Position numbers and translations under genes: made by a program. A stretch of DNA of 64,000 nt, from assembly GCF_011057645.1 (NCBI RefSeq), contig NZ_JAALGE010000002.1, positions 1 through 64,000 of the forward strand, given 5' to 3'. Below the pieces are notes generated by a model. The model was not told the DNA's origin, made no database searches, and worked only from the letters and a program-made list of their open reading frames with translations. Of the stretch, positions 50,520 to 60,159 are shown one piece after another (position 1 is the first letter of the stretch; every line of letters begins with the position of its first letter). Origin of the DNA: Marisediminicola senii (GTDB lineage Bacteria > Actinomycetota > Actinomycetes > Actinomycetales > Microbacteriaceae).

Positions 50520-53500
50520 GTGTCTAGCCAAGTGACCGGAATCGATTCGGACGACAATTCCGCCAACTCTTTCGGGGCCAACGAGTGGCTCGTCGACGAG
50601 ATGTACGAGCGGTACGTGGCCGACAAGAACTCGGTTGACAGCTCGTGGTGGCCCATCCTCGAGAGCTACCACCCCGGCGGCGACGAGACGCCTGCGTCGC
50701 AGGAGCCCGCGACCGGAACGCCTGCGCCGTCCGCAGCCTCCGCGACGCCGAAGACCGCGGAGCCCGAATCGCACACTCCAGCCGAGCCGTCGGCCGAGAA
50801 GGTCGCCGACGCCAAGGACACCGCAGACCAGGAGCCGCAGATTCCCGTCGAGGTCGAGTCGGAGGCCGGACAGGTGGATGTCGCGGCCGTCGCTCCCTCG
50901 ACCAAGACCGGTTCGCAGCCGGTCGCCCGCACCACCTCGATCCAGGCCAAGGCGCAGCCGATCCCCGCCGAGATCCCCAAGTCCGACGCGAAGCCGAAGG
51001 CCCAGGCCACCGAGCCGCCCGCCGAGGACGCCAGCGTCGTCTCGCCGCTCCGCGGCATGGCGAAGAGCCTCGCGACCAACATGGATGCCAGCCTCACGGT
51101 TCCGACCGCGACGAGCGTTCGCACCATCCCCGCCAAGCTGATGATCGACAACCGCATCGTCATCAACAACCACCTCAAACGCGCACGCGGCGGCAAGGTG
51201 TCGTTCACCCACATCATCGGCTGGGCGATCGTGCAGGCGATCAAGGACTTCCCGAGCCAGAACGTCTTCTACGACGAGGTCGACGGCAAGCCATCGGTGG
51301 TCGCCCCCGCCCACATCAACCTCGGCCTCGCGATCGACATGCCGAAGCCCGACGGAACCCGTGCACTGCTGGTGCCCGGCATCAAGAAGACCGAGACCAT
51401 GGGCTTCGGCGACTTCGTAGCCGAGTACGAGGCACTCGTCAAGAAGGCCAGGGCCAACAAGCTCGCCGCGGGCGACTTCGCCGGCACCACCATCTCGCTC
51501 ACCAACCCCGGTGGCATCGGAACCGAGCACTCCGTGCCTCGCCTCATGAAGGGGCAGGGCTGCATCGTCGGCGCCGGAGCCCTCGAGTACCCGGCCGAGT
51601 TCCAGGGCATGTCGCAGACCACCCTCGCCGACCTCGGCATCGGCAAGACGATCACCCTCACCTCGACCTACGACCACCGGGTCATCCAGGGCGCGGGGTC
51701 CGGTGAATTCCTCAAGAAGGTTCACGAACTGCTCATCGGGCAGCGCGGCTTCTACGAGGGCATCTTCTCCGCCCTCCGCATCCCCTACGACCCCATCCAC
51801 TGGGCGTCCGACATCCACGTCGACCTCGCCGACCAGGTCAGCAAGACCGCCAGGGTGCAGGAGCTGATCAACTCGTTCCGGGTTCGCGGCCACCTGATGG
51901 CTGATATCGACCCGCTCGAGTACCGCCAGCGGTCGCACCCCGACCTCGAGATCACGAGCCACGGCCTGACCTTCTGGGATCTCGACCGCGAATTCGTGAC
52001 CGGCGGCTTCGGCGGACGACGCTCCGCCCTGCTGCGCGACATCCTCGGCGTGCTGCGCGACTCCTACTGCCGCACCATCGGTATCGAGTACATGCACATC
52101 CAGGATCCGGAACAGCGTCGCTGGATCCAGAACCACGTCGAGAAGCCCTACTCCAAGCCGTCGCACGATGCGCAGATGCGCGTGCTCGGCAAGCTCAACG
52201 AGGCGGAGGCCTTCGAGACGTTCCTGCAGACCAAGTACGTCGGGCAGAAGCGCTTCAGCCTCGAGGGCGGCGAATCCACCATCGCGATGCTCGATGCACT
52301 GCTGCAGGGCGCAGCCGAGGCGGGACTCGAAGAAGTCGCGATCGGCATGGCCCACCGCGGCCGCCTCAACGTGCTGACCAACATCGCGGGCAAGACCTAC
52401 GGCCAGATCTTCCGCGAGTTCGAGGGCACGCAGGATCCTCGCACGGTTCAGGGCTCCGGCGACGTCAAGTACCACCTCGGTACCGAGGGCACCTTCACCG
52501 GCTCGACCGGCGACCAGATCCCGGTCTACCTCGCCGCGAACCCCTCGCACCTCGAGGCCGTAGACGGCGTGCTCGAGGGAATCGTGCGCGCCAAGCAGGA
52601 CCGCAAGGCCATCGGCACGTTCCAGGTCCTCCCGGTGATGGTGCACGGCGACGCGGCGATGGCCGGCCAGGGCATCGTCGTCGAGATCCTGCAGATGTCC
52701 CAGCTGCGCGGATACCGCACCGGCGGAACCATCCACATGGTCGTCAACAACCAGGTCGGGTTCACCACTCCCCCCGGCGAGGGTCGCTCGTCGATCTACT
52801 CCACCGACGTGGCGAAGACCATCCAGGCCCCGATCTTCCACGTGAACGGCGACGACCCCGAGGCCGTCACGCGCGTCGCGGAGCTCGCGTTCGCCTACCG
52901 CCAGCAGTTCCACCGCGACGTCGTGGTCGACCTCGTCTGCTACCGCCGCCGCGGCCACAACGAGGGCGACGACCCGTCGATGACCCAGCCGCTGATGTAC
53001 AACCTCATCGAGGCCAAGCGCTCGGTACGTTCGCTGTACGCCGACGCGCTCGTCGGTCGCGGCGACATCACCGAGGCCGAGTACGAAGCGGCGCACGCCG
53101 ACTTCCAGGACCGCCTCGAGCGCGCGTTCGCCGAAACCCACGCGGCGCAGACCGCGTCGATGCCGATCGTGGTGCAGGACGACAACGCGGTGGCCGACCT
53201 CGAGCGTCCCGACTCGCAGCGCGACGACGCCACCGGAGAGCCCGAGACGACGGGGGTGGATGCGAGCGTGATCGAGATGATCGGTGACGCGCACGCCAAC
53301 CCGCCAGAGGGCTTCTCGGTGCATCCCAAGCTGCAGGCCCTGCTCAAGAAGCGGGTCGATATGAGCCGCAACGGGGGCGTCGACTGGGGCTTCGCCGAAC
53401 TGCTGGCACTCGGGTCGCTGCTCACCGAGGGCACCCCGGTGCGCATGGCCGGACAGGACACCCGCCGCGGAACGTTCGTGCAGCGCCATGCGGTGCTGCA

Positions 53501-54404
53501 CGACCGCCAGAACGGCCAGGAATGGCTGCCGCTCGCGAACCTCAGCGACGGACAGGCCAAGTTCTGGATCTACGACTCCCTGCTGAGCGAGTACGCCACC
53601 ATGGGCTTCGAGTACGGCTACTCGGTGGAACGCGCCGACGCCCTCGTGCTGTGGGAGGCCCAGTTCGGTGACTTCGCCAACGGTGCGCAGACCGTCATCG
53701 ACGAGTTCATCTCCAGCGCCGAGCAGAAGTGGGGCCAGCGCTCCAGCGTCGTGCTCCTCCTCCCCCACGGCTACGAGGGCCAGGGACCCGACCACTCGTC
53801 GGCGAGGATCGAGCGGTTCCTGCAGATGTGCGCCGAAGACAACATGACGGTCGCCCGTCCGTCCACCCCGGCATCGTACTTCCACCTGCTGCGCCGCCAG
53901 GCATACGCCAGGCCCCGTCGTCCGCTCATCGTGTTCACGCCCAAGGCCATGCTGCGCCTGCGCGGGGCCACCAGCGAGCAGGCCGACTTCACGTCGGGCA
54001 AGTTCGAGCCCGTGCTCGACGACGCCACCGTGACCGACCCGTCGGCGGTGAAGAGGGTCGTGCTGCACGCGGGCAAGATCCACTACGACCTCGCCGCCGA
54101 GGTGCAGAAGCGCGACATCGACAGCATCGCGCTCGTGCGCCTCGAGCAGTACTACCCGCTTCCGATGGAGCAGCTGCAGGCGGTGCTGGCCAGGTACCCC
54201 GAGGCGCAGCTGGTCTGGGCACAGGAAGAGCCGGAGAACCAGGGCGCGTGGCCGTTCGTGTCACTCGAGCTCGCGCGTCATCTGAAGGGCCGCACGATCT
54301 CTGTGGTTTCACGCGCGTCAGCGGCATCCCCCGCCACCGGATCCACCAAGCGCAGCGCCCAGGAGCAGGCCGACATCATCGACCGCGCACTGACCGTCCG
54401 GTAA
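50520..54404 (+). CDS. kgd: Multifunctional 2-oxoglutarate metabolism enzyme (2-oxoglutarate decarboxylase / dehydrogenase E1-E2)
   Basis: 1294 aa. Order: E1 N-terminal motif (FGANEWLVDEMYERY, 18-32), a disordered Pro/Ala/Glu linker (45-175), an E2-type succinyltransferase domain (about 180-415; TYDHRVIQGAGSGEFL with the catalytic His), then the E1 thiamine-diphosphate part (GMAHRGRLNVL, GDAAMAGQGIVVE, VVNNQVGFTT, YGYSVE). The lipoyl domain is absent, as in mycobacterial KGD and corynebacterial OdhA. It carries out TCA-cycle 2-oxoglutarate decarboxylation and acts with E2p and Lpd for succinyl-CoA formation. The GTG start follows a weak AGG. A strong terminator follows. Confidence 0.96.
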   Translation: MSSQVTGIDSDDNSANSFGANEWLVDEMYERYVADKNSVDSSWWPILESYHPGGDETPASQEPATGTPAPSAASATPKTAEPESHTPAEPSAEKVADAKDTADQEPQIPVEVESEAGQVDVAAVAPSTKTGSQPVARTTSIQAKAQPIPAEIPKSDAKPKAQATEPPAEDASVVSPLRGMAKSLATNMDASLTVPTATSVRTIPAKLMIDNRIVINNHLKRARGGKVSFTHIIGWAIVQAIKDFPSQNVFYDEVDGKPSVVAPAHINLGLAIDMPKPDGTRALLVPGIKKTETMGFGDFVAEYEALVKKARANKLAAGDFAGTTISLTNPGGIGTEHSVPRLMKGQGCIVGAGALEYPAEFQGMSQTTLADLGIGKTITLTSTYDHRVIQGAGSGEFLKKVHELLIGQRGFYEGIFSALRIPYDPIHWASDIHVDLADQVSKTARVQELINSFRVRGHLMADIDPLEYRQRSHPDLEITSHGLTFWDLDREFVTGGFGGRRSALLRDILGVLRDSYCRTIGIEYMHIQDPEQRRWIQNHVEKPYSKPSHDAQMRVLGKLNEAEAFETFLQTKYVGQKRFSLEGGESTIAMLDALLQGAAEAGLEEVAIGMAHRGRLNVLTNIAGKTYGQIFREFEGTQDPRTVQGSGDVKYHLGTEGTFTGSTGDQIPVYLAANPSHLEAVDGVLEGIVRAKQDRKAIGTFQVLPVMVHGDAAMAGQGIVVEILQMSQLRGYRTGGTIHMVVNNQVGFTTPPGEGRSSIYSTDVAKTIQAPIFHVNGDDPEAVTRVAELAFAYRQQFHRDVVVDLVCYRRRGHNEGDDPSMTQPLMYNLIEAKRSVRSLYADALVGRGDITEAEYEAAHADFQDRLERAFAETHAAQTASMPIVVQDDNAVADLERPDSQRDDATGEPETTGVDASVIEMIGDAHANPPEGFSVHPKLQALLKKRVDMSRNGGVDWGFAELLALGSLLTEGTPVRMAGQDTRRGTFVQRHAVLHDRQNGQEWLPLANLSDGQAKFWIYDSLLSEYATMGFEYGYSVERADALVLWEAQFGDFANGAQTVIDEFISSAEQKWGQRSSVVLLLPHGYEGQGPDHSSARIERFLQMCAEDNMTVARPSTPASYFHLLRRQAYARPRRPLIVFTPKAMLRLRGATSEQADFTSGKFEPVLDDATVTDPSAVKRVVLHAGKIHYDLAAEVQKRDIDSIALVRLEQYYPLPMEQLQAVLARYPEAQLVWAQEEPENQGAWPFVSLELARHLKGRTISVVSRASAASPATGSTKRSAQEQADIIDRALTVR

Positions 54405-54423
54405 CCGGCCGGAAAACTCGAAA

Positions 54424-54454
54424 GCCGGCCGCGGGATTGCTCACCGCGGCCGGC
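54424..54454. terminator. Bidirectional terminator between kgd and rsrA
   Basis: GCCGGCCGCGG (54424-54434) pairs perfectly with 54444-54454 around a 9-base loop, 19 bases after the kgd stop and in the gap between convergent genes. Confidence 0.75.
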
Positions 54455-54510
54455 AGTTCGTGGGGGCTGGAAGCCCTGGGTGGTGCGTAGCGCCGGGGGC
54501 GCCAGTGCAT

Positions 54511-54750
54511 CTAGTGCGACTGCATCTCGCGGATGCGGGCGAGTACCTGGTCGCGCAGCACCTCGGGTGCGGTCTCCTTGCACGCGCGCTGCACCGCCTG
54601 GGTCAGCACGACCCCGACGTGGTGCTCGCTGTCGCATGACGTGCAGTTCTTGATGTGCTCGGCTATGTCTTCGGCATCGGTGGCCTGCAGTTCGTCGTGC
54701 AGGTATTCCTCGAGCTCGGCCTTGGCCTTGTCGCAACCGCAGTCAGTCAT
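54511..54750 (-). CDS. rsrA: Redox-sensitive zinc anti-sigma factor (RsrA/RshA-like)
   Basis: 79 aa. ZAS signature His32-x3-Cys36-x2-Cys39 (HIKNCTSC) with extra cysteines Cys4 and Cys6 near the N-terminus, the set that binds zinc and forms a disulfide trigger in RsrA. On thiol oxidation it would release the sigma factor encoded upstream. Its ATG overlaps the sigma gene stop by 4 bp, so both are made in balance. Confidence 0.92.
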   Translation of the reverse strand: MTDCGCDKAKAELEEYLHDELQATDAEDIAEHIKNCTSCDSEHHVGVVLTQAVQRACKETAPEVLRDQVLARIREMQSH

Positions 54751-55415
54751 TTCGTCTGTCCTTTCGCGGACGTGCTCAGTCCGCGGTCACCTGCATAGTC
54801 GGCGAGCATGCCGCGCAGCATCCGTCTGCCCCTGTGCAGCCGGCTCATCACGGTGCCCACCGGCGTCTTCATAATGTCGGCTATCTCCTGGTAGGAGAAG
54901 CCCTCCACGTCGGCGAAATAGACCGCCAACCGGAAGTCCTCTGGAATGGACTGCAGGGCGTCCTTGACCGCGCTGTCCGGCAGGTGATCGATCGCCTCGG
55001 CCTCGGCGGACCGAGTAGAGCGACCCTGGGTGACCGACTCGGCCCCGCCGATCTGCCAGTCCTCGAGATCGTCGATCGTGCCCTGGTAGGGGTCACGCTG
55101 CTTCTTGCGGTAAGTGTTGATGAACGTGTTGGTGAGGATGCGGTAGAGCCACGCCTTGAGGTTCGTGCCCTGCTGGTACTGCGCGAAGGCGGCGAACGCC
55201 TTGACGAACGTCTCCTGAACCAGGTCGGCCGCGTCTGCCGGGTTGCGCGTCATGCGCAGCGCCGCGCCGTAGAGCTGGTCCATGAACGGGATCGCCTGCG
55301 ACTCGAACAGCGCGCGCTTCTCTGCGGCCGCTGCCTCCGGGTCGACCGGGTCGGCGCCGGCTGCCTCGGGGTCGGCCGCGCCGACGGTGTGCGGGTCTTC
55401 AGTGGGGGTGCTCAT
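54747..55415 (-). CDS. sigH: ECF sigma factor SigH/SigR, oxidative-stress response
   Basis: 222 aa, close in length to mycobacterial SigH. Region 2 ([38 protein letters not shown]) and region 4 ([38 protein letters not shown]) are complete. It directs transcription of thioredoxin, mycothiol and proteolysis genes on disulfide stress. ATG at 55415 is preferred; a GTG at 55487 would add 24 residues, like the extended SigR' isoform of Streptomyces. A GGAAT (55509-55513) with GTA 18 bases on suggests self-activation. Confidence 0.93.
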   Translation of the reverse strand: MSTPTEDPHTVGAADPEAAGADPVDPEAAAAEKRALFESQAIPFMDQLYGAALRMTRNPADAADLVQETFVKAFAAFAQYQQGTNLKAWLYRILTNTFINTYRKKQRDPYQGTIDDLEDWQIGGAESVTQGRSTRSAEAEAIDHLPDSAVKDALQSIPEDFRLAVYFADVEGFSYQEIADIMKTPVGTVMSRLHRGRRMLRGMLADYAGDRGLSTSAKGQTK

Positions 55416-55487
55416 CGAGCGCAAGTCTACTTCGCCCTCCACCCGCGACCCGCGGTGTAGCGATGGTCGCTCCAGTACTGACTGCAC

Positions 55488-55513
55488 TACGGCTCCCGCC
55501 CTTCCTTGATTCC
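55488..55513 (-). promoter_or_regulatory. Possible SigH-dependent autoregulatory promoter
   Basis: On the minus strand GGAAT (55513-55509), 18 bases, then GTA (55490-55488); the SigR/SigH consensus is GGAAT-N18/19-GTT, so one position differs. A second TAGACT (55424-55429) 8 bases before the ATG could be a housekeeping -10. Confidence 0.5.
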
Positions 55514-55517
55514 TCGC

Positions 55518-55523
55518 TACCCT
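55518..55523 (+). promoter_or_regulatory. -10 hexamer TACCCT of aroA (leaderless)
   Basis: TACCCT, 7 bases, then ATG at 55531. Confidence 0.62.
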
Positions 55524-55530
55524 GTAACCA

Positions 55531-56937
55531 ATGCAGATATTCAGGTATTCCGGACCCGAGTTCAGCCCCTACGGCGATGACGAGCGGCAGGCCGTGAGCG
55601 ACCCCGGCCCGTGGGCGGCTCCCGTGGCATCCGGGTCCCTCTCCGCGGTGGTCGAGCTGCCGGGGTCCAAGTCGCTGACCAACCGCGAACTGGTGCTCGC
55701 CGCCCTCGCGAATAGCCCGTCCACGCTGTTCTCGCCGCTACGCTCGCGCGATTCCTCGCTCATGGTCGAAGCCCTGCGCAGCCTCGGCACGGGCATCGCC
55801 GAGGGTGACGACGGAACGTACGGTCCCGACCTCGTCGTCACGCCGGGCGAGCTCACCGGTGGCACCTCCGTCGACTGCGGCCTCGCCGGCACCGTCATGC
55901 GGTTCCTTCCCCCCGTGGCATCCCTCGCGCTCGGACCGGTCGCGTTCGACGGCGACGCCGCCGCACGCCGGCGACCGATGCGCACGACCATCGACTCGCT
56001 CCGCGCGCTGGGCGTCGACGTCTCCGACGACGGTCGCGGCGCCCTGCCCTTCAGCCTGTACGGCACCGGGAAGGTCGACGGCGGGGAGCTCACCATCGAT
56101 GCGTCGGCGTCGAGCCAGTTCGTCTCCGGCTTGCTGCTGTCGGCCCCGCGCTTTCGCCGCGGACTCGACCTCCGCCACGAGGGGGAAACGCTGCCGAGCA
56201 TGCCGCACATCGACATGACGGTCGCAGCCCTGCGGGCGCGCGGCGTCACCGTGGATTCGCCAGAGCCGGGGCGCTGGGTGGTGTCGCCAGGCAGCATCGC
56301 GGCACTCGACGTGGTCATCGAACCCGACCTGTCGAACGCGGCGCCGTTCATGATCGCGGCGCTCGTGGCGGGCGGCACCGTCGCCATCCCGCGCTGGCCC
56401 GAACAGACCACCCAGGTCGGCGCACACCTCGAGGCGCTGCTGCAGCGGTGGGGTGCGACCATGACCCGCTCGGGCGGCGTGCTGACCGTCGACGGTCACG
56501 AGGGCGTTGCCGGTGGCCGGTCGCTGCCGGGGATCGACCTCGACCTGAGCCTGGGCGGGGAGCTCGCACCGGCGCTGGTGGCCCTCGCCGCCCTCGCCGA
56601 CGGCGCGAGCACCATCACCGGCATCGGCCACCTGCGCGGGCACGAGACCGACCGCCTCGCAGCGCTCGCCCAGAACATCAACGCGCTCGGCGGCGAGGTC
56701 ACCGAACTGCCCGACGGCCTGCACGTCGAACCGCGCCCGCTCGTCGGTGGTCCGTGGCGGGCATGGGACGACCACCGGATGGCGCACGCCGGGGCCATCA
56801 TCGGGCTCGCGGTGCCCGGGGTGCTGATCGACGACATCGCCGCCACCGACAAGACGATGCCGGAATTCGCCGAGCTGTGGCGCCACACCGTGGGCGCAGC
56901 GCCGGCAACGAGGGTCGATCCCCTCGGCATCTTCTGA
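55531..56937 (+). CDS. aroA: 3-phosphoshikimate 1-carboxyvinyltransferase (EPSP synthase)
   Basis: 468 aa. [17 protein letters not shown] (shikimate phosphate site, Lys/Ser), [16 protein letters not shown] (PEP site; the usual GNAGT is here GLAGT), [14 protein letters not shown], and [12 protein letters not shown], then [10 protein letters not shown] near the end. It joins PEP to shikimate 3-phosphate in aromatic amino acid synthesis. The N-terminal 35 residues before the fold are longer than in E. coli. rsgA follows with 1 bp between stop and start. Confidence 0.95.
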   Translation: MQIFRYSGPEFSPYGDDERQAVSDPGPWAAPVASGSLSAVVELPGSKSLTNRELVLAALANSPSTLFSPLRSRDSSLMVEALRSLGTGIAEGDDGTYGPDLVVTPGELTGGTSVDCGLAGTVMRFLPPVASLALGPVAFDGDAAARRRPMRTTIDSLRALGVDVSDDGRGALPFSLYGTGKVDGGELTIDASASSQFVSGLLLSAPRFRRGLDLRHEGETLPSMPHIDMTVAALRARGVTVDSPEPGRWVVSPGSIAALDVVIEPDLSNAAPFMIAALVAGGTVAIPRWPEQTTQVGAHLEALLQRWGATMTRSGGVLTVDGHEGVAGGRSLPGIDLDLSLGGELAPALVALAALADGASTITGIGHLRGHETDRLAALAQNINALGGEVTELPDGLHVEPRPLVGGPWRAWDDHRMAHAGAIIGLAVPGVLIDDIAATDKTMPEFAELWRHTVGAAPATRVDPLGIF

Positions 56938-56938
56938 C

Positions 56939-57964
56939 GTGAGCTGGCTTCCCGACGACATCGACGATGATGACGACAAGTACGCCGACTACGAGGCCAG
57001 GAACCGGCCGAACCCCAAGGGCAACCGCGCGAGGACCAAGACCCGGCCGGAGCACCTCGACGCGGTGACCGGCCGGGTGCTCACGGTCGACCGCGGCCGC
57101 TACGCCGTGCTGGTGAACGCGGGCGACCCCGACGAGCACGAGGCGATCGCATCGAGGGCGAGCGAACTGCGCAAGCAGCCCGTGGTCACCGGTGACCTCG
57201 TCGACCTGGTCGGCGACACCAGCGGCGACGACGGAACGCTCTCCCGCATCGTGCGCATCCAGGAACGCAAGACCCTCCTGCGTCGCAGCGCCGACGACAG
57301 CGACGAGGTCGAGCGCATCATCGTCGCCAACGCCGACCAGATGCTCATCGTCGTGGCCGCCGCGAACCCGGAGCCCCGGCCCCGTCTGGTCGACCGCTAC
57401 CTGGTCGCCGCGTTCGACGCCGGCATCACCCCGATCCTCTGCATCACCAAGACCGACCTCGTTGACCCCGCGCCGTTCCTCGCGAACTTCGCCGGCCTCG
57501 ACATCGCCGTCGTCGAGAGCGCCGAGAACGAGTGGCCCATCGAAAGGCTCACCGCGCTGATGAGCGGGCACTCGACGGTGGCGGTCGGCCACTCCGGGGT
57601 GGGCAAGTCGACGCTCGTGAACGCCCTCGTGCCCGAGGCGAACCGCGCGATCGGCCGGGTGAACGCCGTCACCGGGCGGGGTCGCCACACCTCGTCGTCG
57701 ACGGTGTCGCTGCGTATCGGCGACGGCTGGATCATCGATACCCCGGGCGTGCGCAGCTTCGGGCTCGGGCACGTCAACCCCGACAACATCCTGCGCTCGT
57801 TCACCGACCTCGCCGCGATCGCCGCCGACTGTCCGCGCGGGTGCACGCACCTGCCGGATGCCCCGGATTGCGCCATCATCGAGCGGGTCGGTGCAGGCGA
57901 GCTGGGCGAGATCGGGCGGCTGCGGCTCGACTCCCTGCAGCGCCTGCTCACCGCCCTGGCGTGA
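56939..57964 (+). CDS. rsgA: Ribosome small-subunit-dependent GTPase A
   Basis: 341 aa circularly permuted GTPase. OB-fold N-terminal part (about 40-110), then ITKTDL (G4), HSGVGKSTLVNAL (G1), IDTPGVRSFGLG (G3), and the C-terminal zinc finger CPRGCTHLPDAPDC. It aids late maturation of the 30S subunit. GTG at 56939 is directly next to the aroA stop; the N-terminus has an acidic DDIDDDDDKYADYEARN stretch. Confidence 0.95.
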   Translation: MSWLPDDIDDDDDKYADYEARNRPNPKGNRARTKTRPEHLDAVTGRVLTVDRGRYAVLVNAGDPDEHEAIASRASELRKQPVVTGDLVDLVGDTSGDDGTLSRIVRIQERKTLLRRSADDSDEVERIIVANADQMLIVVAAANPEPRPRLVDRYLVAAFDAGITPILCITKTDLVDPAPFLANFAGLDIAVVESAENEWPIERLTALMSGHSTVAVGHSGVGKSTLVNALVPEANRAIGRVNAVTGRGRHTSSSTVSLRIGDGWIIDTPGVRSFGLGHVNPDNILRSFTDLAAIAADCPRGCTHLPDAPDCAIIERVGAGELGEIGRLRLDSLQRLLTALA

Positions 57965-57977
57965 CCCGGACGCCCAG

Positions 57978-57983
57978 TACTCT
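57978..57983 (+). promoter_or_regulatory. -10 hexamer TACTCT of hisN (leaderless)
   Basis: TACTCT, 6 bases, then GTG at 57990, within 20 bases of the rsgA stop; a second promoter inside the aroA-rsgA-hisN run. Confidence 0.62.
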
Positions 57984-57989
57984 GGACGG

Positions 57990-58820
57990 GTGACCGAGTA
58001 CAGCCTGCAATCCGACCTCCTCCTGGCCCGTGAGCTCGCCGACATGGCCGACTCGATCGCGATCGACCGGTTCAGGGCCAACGACCTGCTGGTCACCATG
58101 AAGCCCGACATGACGCACGTCACCGACGCCGACAAAGCGGTCGAGGCGGCCATCCGAGGTGGCCTCGCCGACTCGCGGCCCGGCGACTCCATCCTGGGCG
58201 AGGAGTTCGGGGGCGATGCGGTGGCCGCGGGCAGCGTGGGCGCGGCCGGCAGGCGACAGTGGATCATCGACCCCATCGACGGCACGGCCAACTACGTGCG
58301 CGGTATCCCGGTGTGGGCGACGCTGATCTCGCTGGCGATCGACGGCGTGCCGGTGGTCGGCGTGGTGAGTGCCCCCGCCCTGCGCCAGCGCTGGTGGGCG
58401 GCCACCGGCCAGGGTGCGTGGACGAGCGAATACGTCTCGCAGAGCGAGAGGAGCGAGCGCCGCATCTTCGTCTCCGGCGTCACCGAGCTGGCCGACGCGT
58501 CGCTCAGCTACAACAGCCTCAAGGGCTGGGACGACGAGGGTCGGCTCGACCAGCTCACCACCCTCTCGCGCGAGGTGTGGCGCACCCGCGCCTACGGCGA
58601 CATGTGGTCGTACATGATGGTCGCCGACGGGCTCGTCGACATCGCCGGCGAATTCGACCTCAAGCCCTACGACATGGCCGCGCTGGTGCCCATCGTCGAG
58701 GAGGCCGGTGGGCGGTTCAGCTCGGCCGACGGCGCATCGGGCCCGTGGGGCGGTTCGGCGATCGCGACCAACGGGCTGCTTCACGACCGCGTGCTCGAGA
58801 TCGTGGCCGGCGACCGCTGA
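57990..58820 (+). CDS. hisN: Histidinol-phosphatase, inositol-monophosphatase family
   Basis: 276 aa. Metal-binding motifs: GEEFGG (Glu of the first motif), DPIDGTANYVRGIPVW (motif A, Asp-Pro-Ile-Asp-Gly-Thr) and YDMAALVPIVEEAGG (motif B). The group with GDMWSYMMVADGLVDIAGEF is HisN, which removes phosphate from histidinol phosphate; a general inositol monophosphatase role is the alternative. Confidence 0.9.
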   Translation: MTEYSLQSDLLLARELADMADSIAIDRFRANDLLVTMKPDMTHVTDADKAVEAAIRGGLADSRPGDSILGEEFGGDAVAAGSVGAAGRRQWIIDPIDGTANYVRGIPVWATLISLAIDGVPVVGVVSAPALRQRWWAATGQGAWTSEYVSQSERSERRIFVSGVTELADASLSYNSLKGWDDEGRLDQLTTLSREVWRTRAYGDMWSYMMVADGLVDIAGEFDLKPYDMAALVPIVEEAGGRFSSADGASGPWGGSAIATNGLLHDRVLEIVAGDR

Positions 58821-58854
58821 CCCGCAGCACCCCGCCCAACCGGGGTGCGTTCCG

Positions 58855-59571
58855 CTACCTGCGGCGCTTCGGCGCGACGGTGAGGGCGAAGATGTCGATC
58901 ATCTTGAGGTCGGCGATACGGATGCCGCGCTGGCTGGCATAGTCGGGATCCGGCGGGGTACCGCGGTACCAGTCGAGCCGGGTCTTGATGACCGAGCCGA
59001 TCTCCTCCCACGCCTTCAGGCGCGCGGTCTCGATGACGTCGCTGACCAGGTCGTCGTCGCAGCGCAGCCGCTCCAGCTGAACGGCGAGGCTGCGGTACAC
59101 CACGGCGCGGTTGCGCAGGGCCCGCTGGTCGCCCTTGCGGTAGTCGTGCCCGTGGGACTGCGGGCCGCGCGCCTTGCCCGCGACCTCGCCGATGTGGTCC
59201 ATGCGGCGCGCGTACCCGACGTGGCGCTCGGAGAGGAGCCCGAGCTCCGTGCGAACGTACTCGGCGAGTTCGTCACGGTCGAAACGGGCGTCGTCGCGCA
59301 GCGCGCGGAGGATGATGTGGTTCTTGACGTCCATCGTGAGCGCCGACTTGGCGATCAGCAGCCCCTCCTGGGTCGCTCGCTCGACGGTGCCCCGCTCCGT
59401 GGCATCCGACACCGGCTCTTCTGGAGCAGCGGCCTTCTGGCGCGACGCGGCGGGTGCTGCAGCCGCGGGCTCTGGCGGCACTTCGCGCGGAGCCGGCGTG
59501 CGGATAGCGGGCGCGCGCGGCGCACGGGGCGGAACCTCTCCCGCCCACGCAGAGCGCAAGGACTTGCGCAT
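58855..59571 (-). CDS. Unknown helical protein with a Pro/Ala-rich N-terminus
   Basis: 238 aa. Residues 1-60 are Pro/Ala/Arg-rich and disordered; 60-238 form a helical domain (ERGTVERATQEGLLIAKSAL, FDRDELAEYVRTELGLLSER, RNRAVVYRSLAVQLERL, TARLKAWEEIGSVIKTRLDW) ending in a basic tail. No family recognised. GAGGGGG lies upstream of ATG 59571. It converges with hisN (34 bp) and follows the tmRNA gene on the same strand. Confidence 0.75.
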   Translation of the reverse strand: MRKSLRSAWAGEVPPRAPRAPAIRTPAPREVPPEPAAAAPAASRQKAAAPEEPVSDATERGTVERATQEGLLIAKSALTMDVKNHIILRALRDDARFDRDELAEYVRTELGLLSERHVGYARRMDHIGEVAGKARGPQSHGHDYRKGDQRALRNRAVVYRSLAVQLERLRCDDDLVSDVIETARLKAWEEIGSVIKTRLDWYRGTPPDPDYASQRGIRIADLKMIDIFALTVAPKRRR

Positions 59572-59723
59572 CGAAACCCCCTCGCCCGGTAGGAGCCACC
59601 CACCGGGATTACCGCCACACTCCCATGCCAGCCGGCAATGCCGGACCGGCACTGCAAGTATGACCGACCACACGCGCGACCGCATGGATAGGGAGGAACT
59701 CAACAGCGCGTGACTGACCGACG

Positions 59724-60116
59724 TGGTGGAGATGGGGGGAATTGAACCCCCGTCCACTGCTGTGGTCCTGTGCCTTCTACGGGTGTAGCCAGTGCAGACG
59801 TTCTACTCGGCTCCGGAATTTGCCACTGGCACCTATTCCGACAAGCCCAGCCGTAGTTCGAGTCCCGCTGTGCCCTACGACACAACACAGCAGCAATCTC
59901 TCTAAATTACGCCAGTGGCCGGGTAGAGAGCATTCCCGGACTGACGGTCTCTGTAGTAGCTAGGAGAGACTACGCCGCGAGGGCGAAGTCAGCCTTGGCT
60001 GAGACAGTGCTGTTTGATTTGGCACTTATGTTTTACCGGGATCGTTTACGAGTTAACCCGGTGTCCTCGACCCGCTTCTCACAGTTGCGCAGGCAATGTC
60101 GAAACCGATCATCCCC
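59724..60116 (-). ncRNA. ssrA: tmRNA
   Basis: The 5' end reads GGGGATGATCGGTTTCGACAT and the 3' end TTCAATTCCCCCCATCTCC followed by ACCA, giving a seven-base-pair acceptor stem (GGGGATG with CATCTCC, one G-U) with encoded CCA. Total 393 nt. The tag frame runs 60023-59970: AKSNSTVSAKADFALAA followed by TAG. The short T-loop GTTCAATTC and the tag ending ALAA are diagnostic. tmRNA with SmpB rescues stalled ribosomes and tags the product for Clp/FtsH proteolysis. smpB lies 139 bp upstream on the same strand. Confidence 0.96.
59970..60023 (-). other. tmRNA proteolysis-tag reading frame
   Basis: Seventeen codons encode AKSNSTVSAKADFALAA, then TAG. The resume codon is GCC (Ala). The C-terminal ALAA is the recognition end for ClpXP-type proteases. 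Confidence 0.93.
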
Positions 60117-60159
60117 ATGTGCACCCGCTCGGAGTGGTGGCAGTCACGCGCTGTTGAGT

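Noticed and set aside
50500-50535. Twelve-codon upstream ORF overlapping the kgd start (MRVGDRPCLAK)
   Set aside because: No Shine-Dalgarno or leaderless spacing supports its ATG, so I treat it as chance.
48951-54083. A 1710-codon minus-strand frame antisense to kgd
   Set aside because: Only its last 479 codons (guaB1) have protein-family character; the remainder is the high-GC antisense shadow of kgd, rich in Arg/Asp/Val without domains.
59840-59880. tRNA-like GTTCGAGTCC segment
   Set aside because: It lies on the plus strand inside the minus-strand tmRNA body and has no acceptor or anticodon stems.
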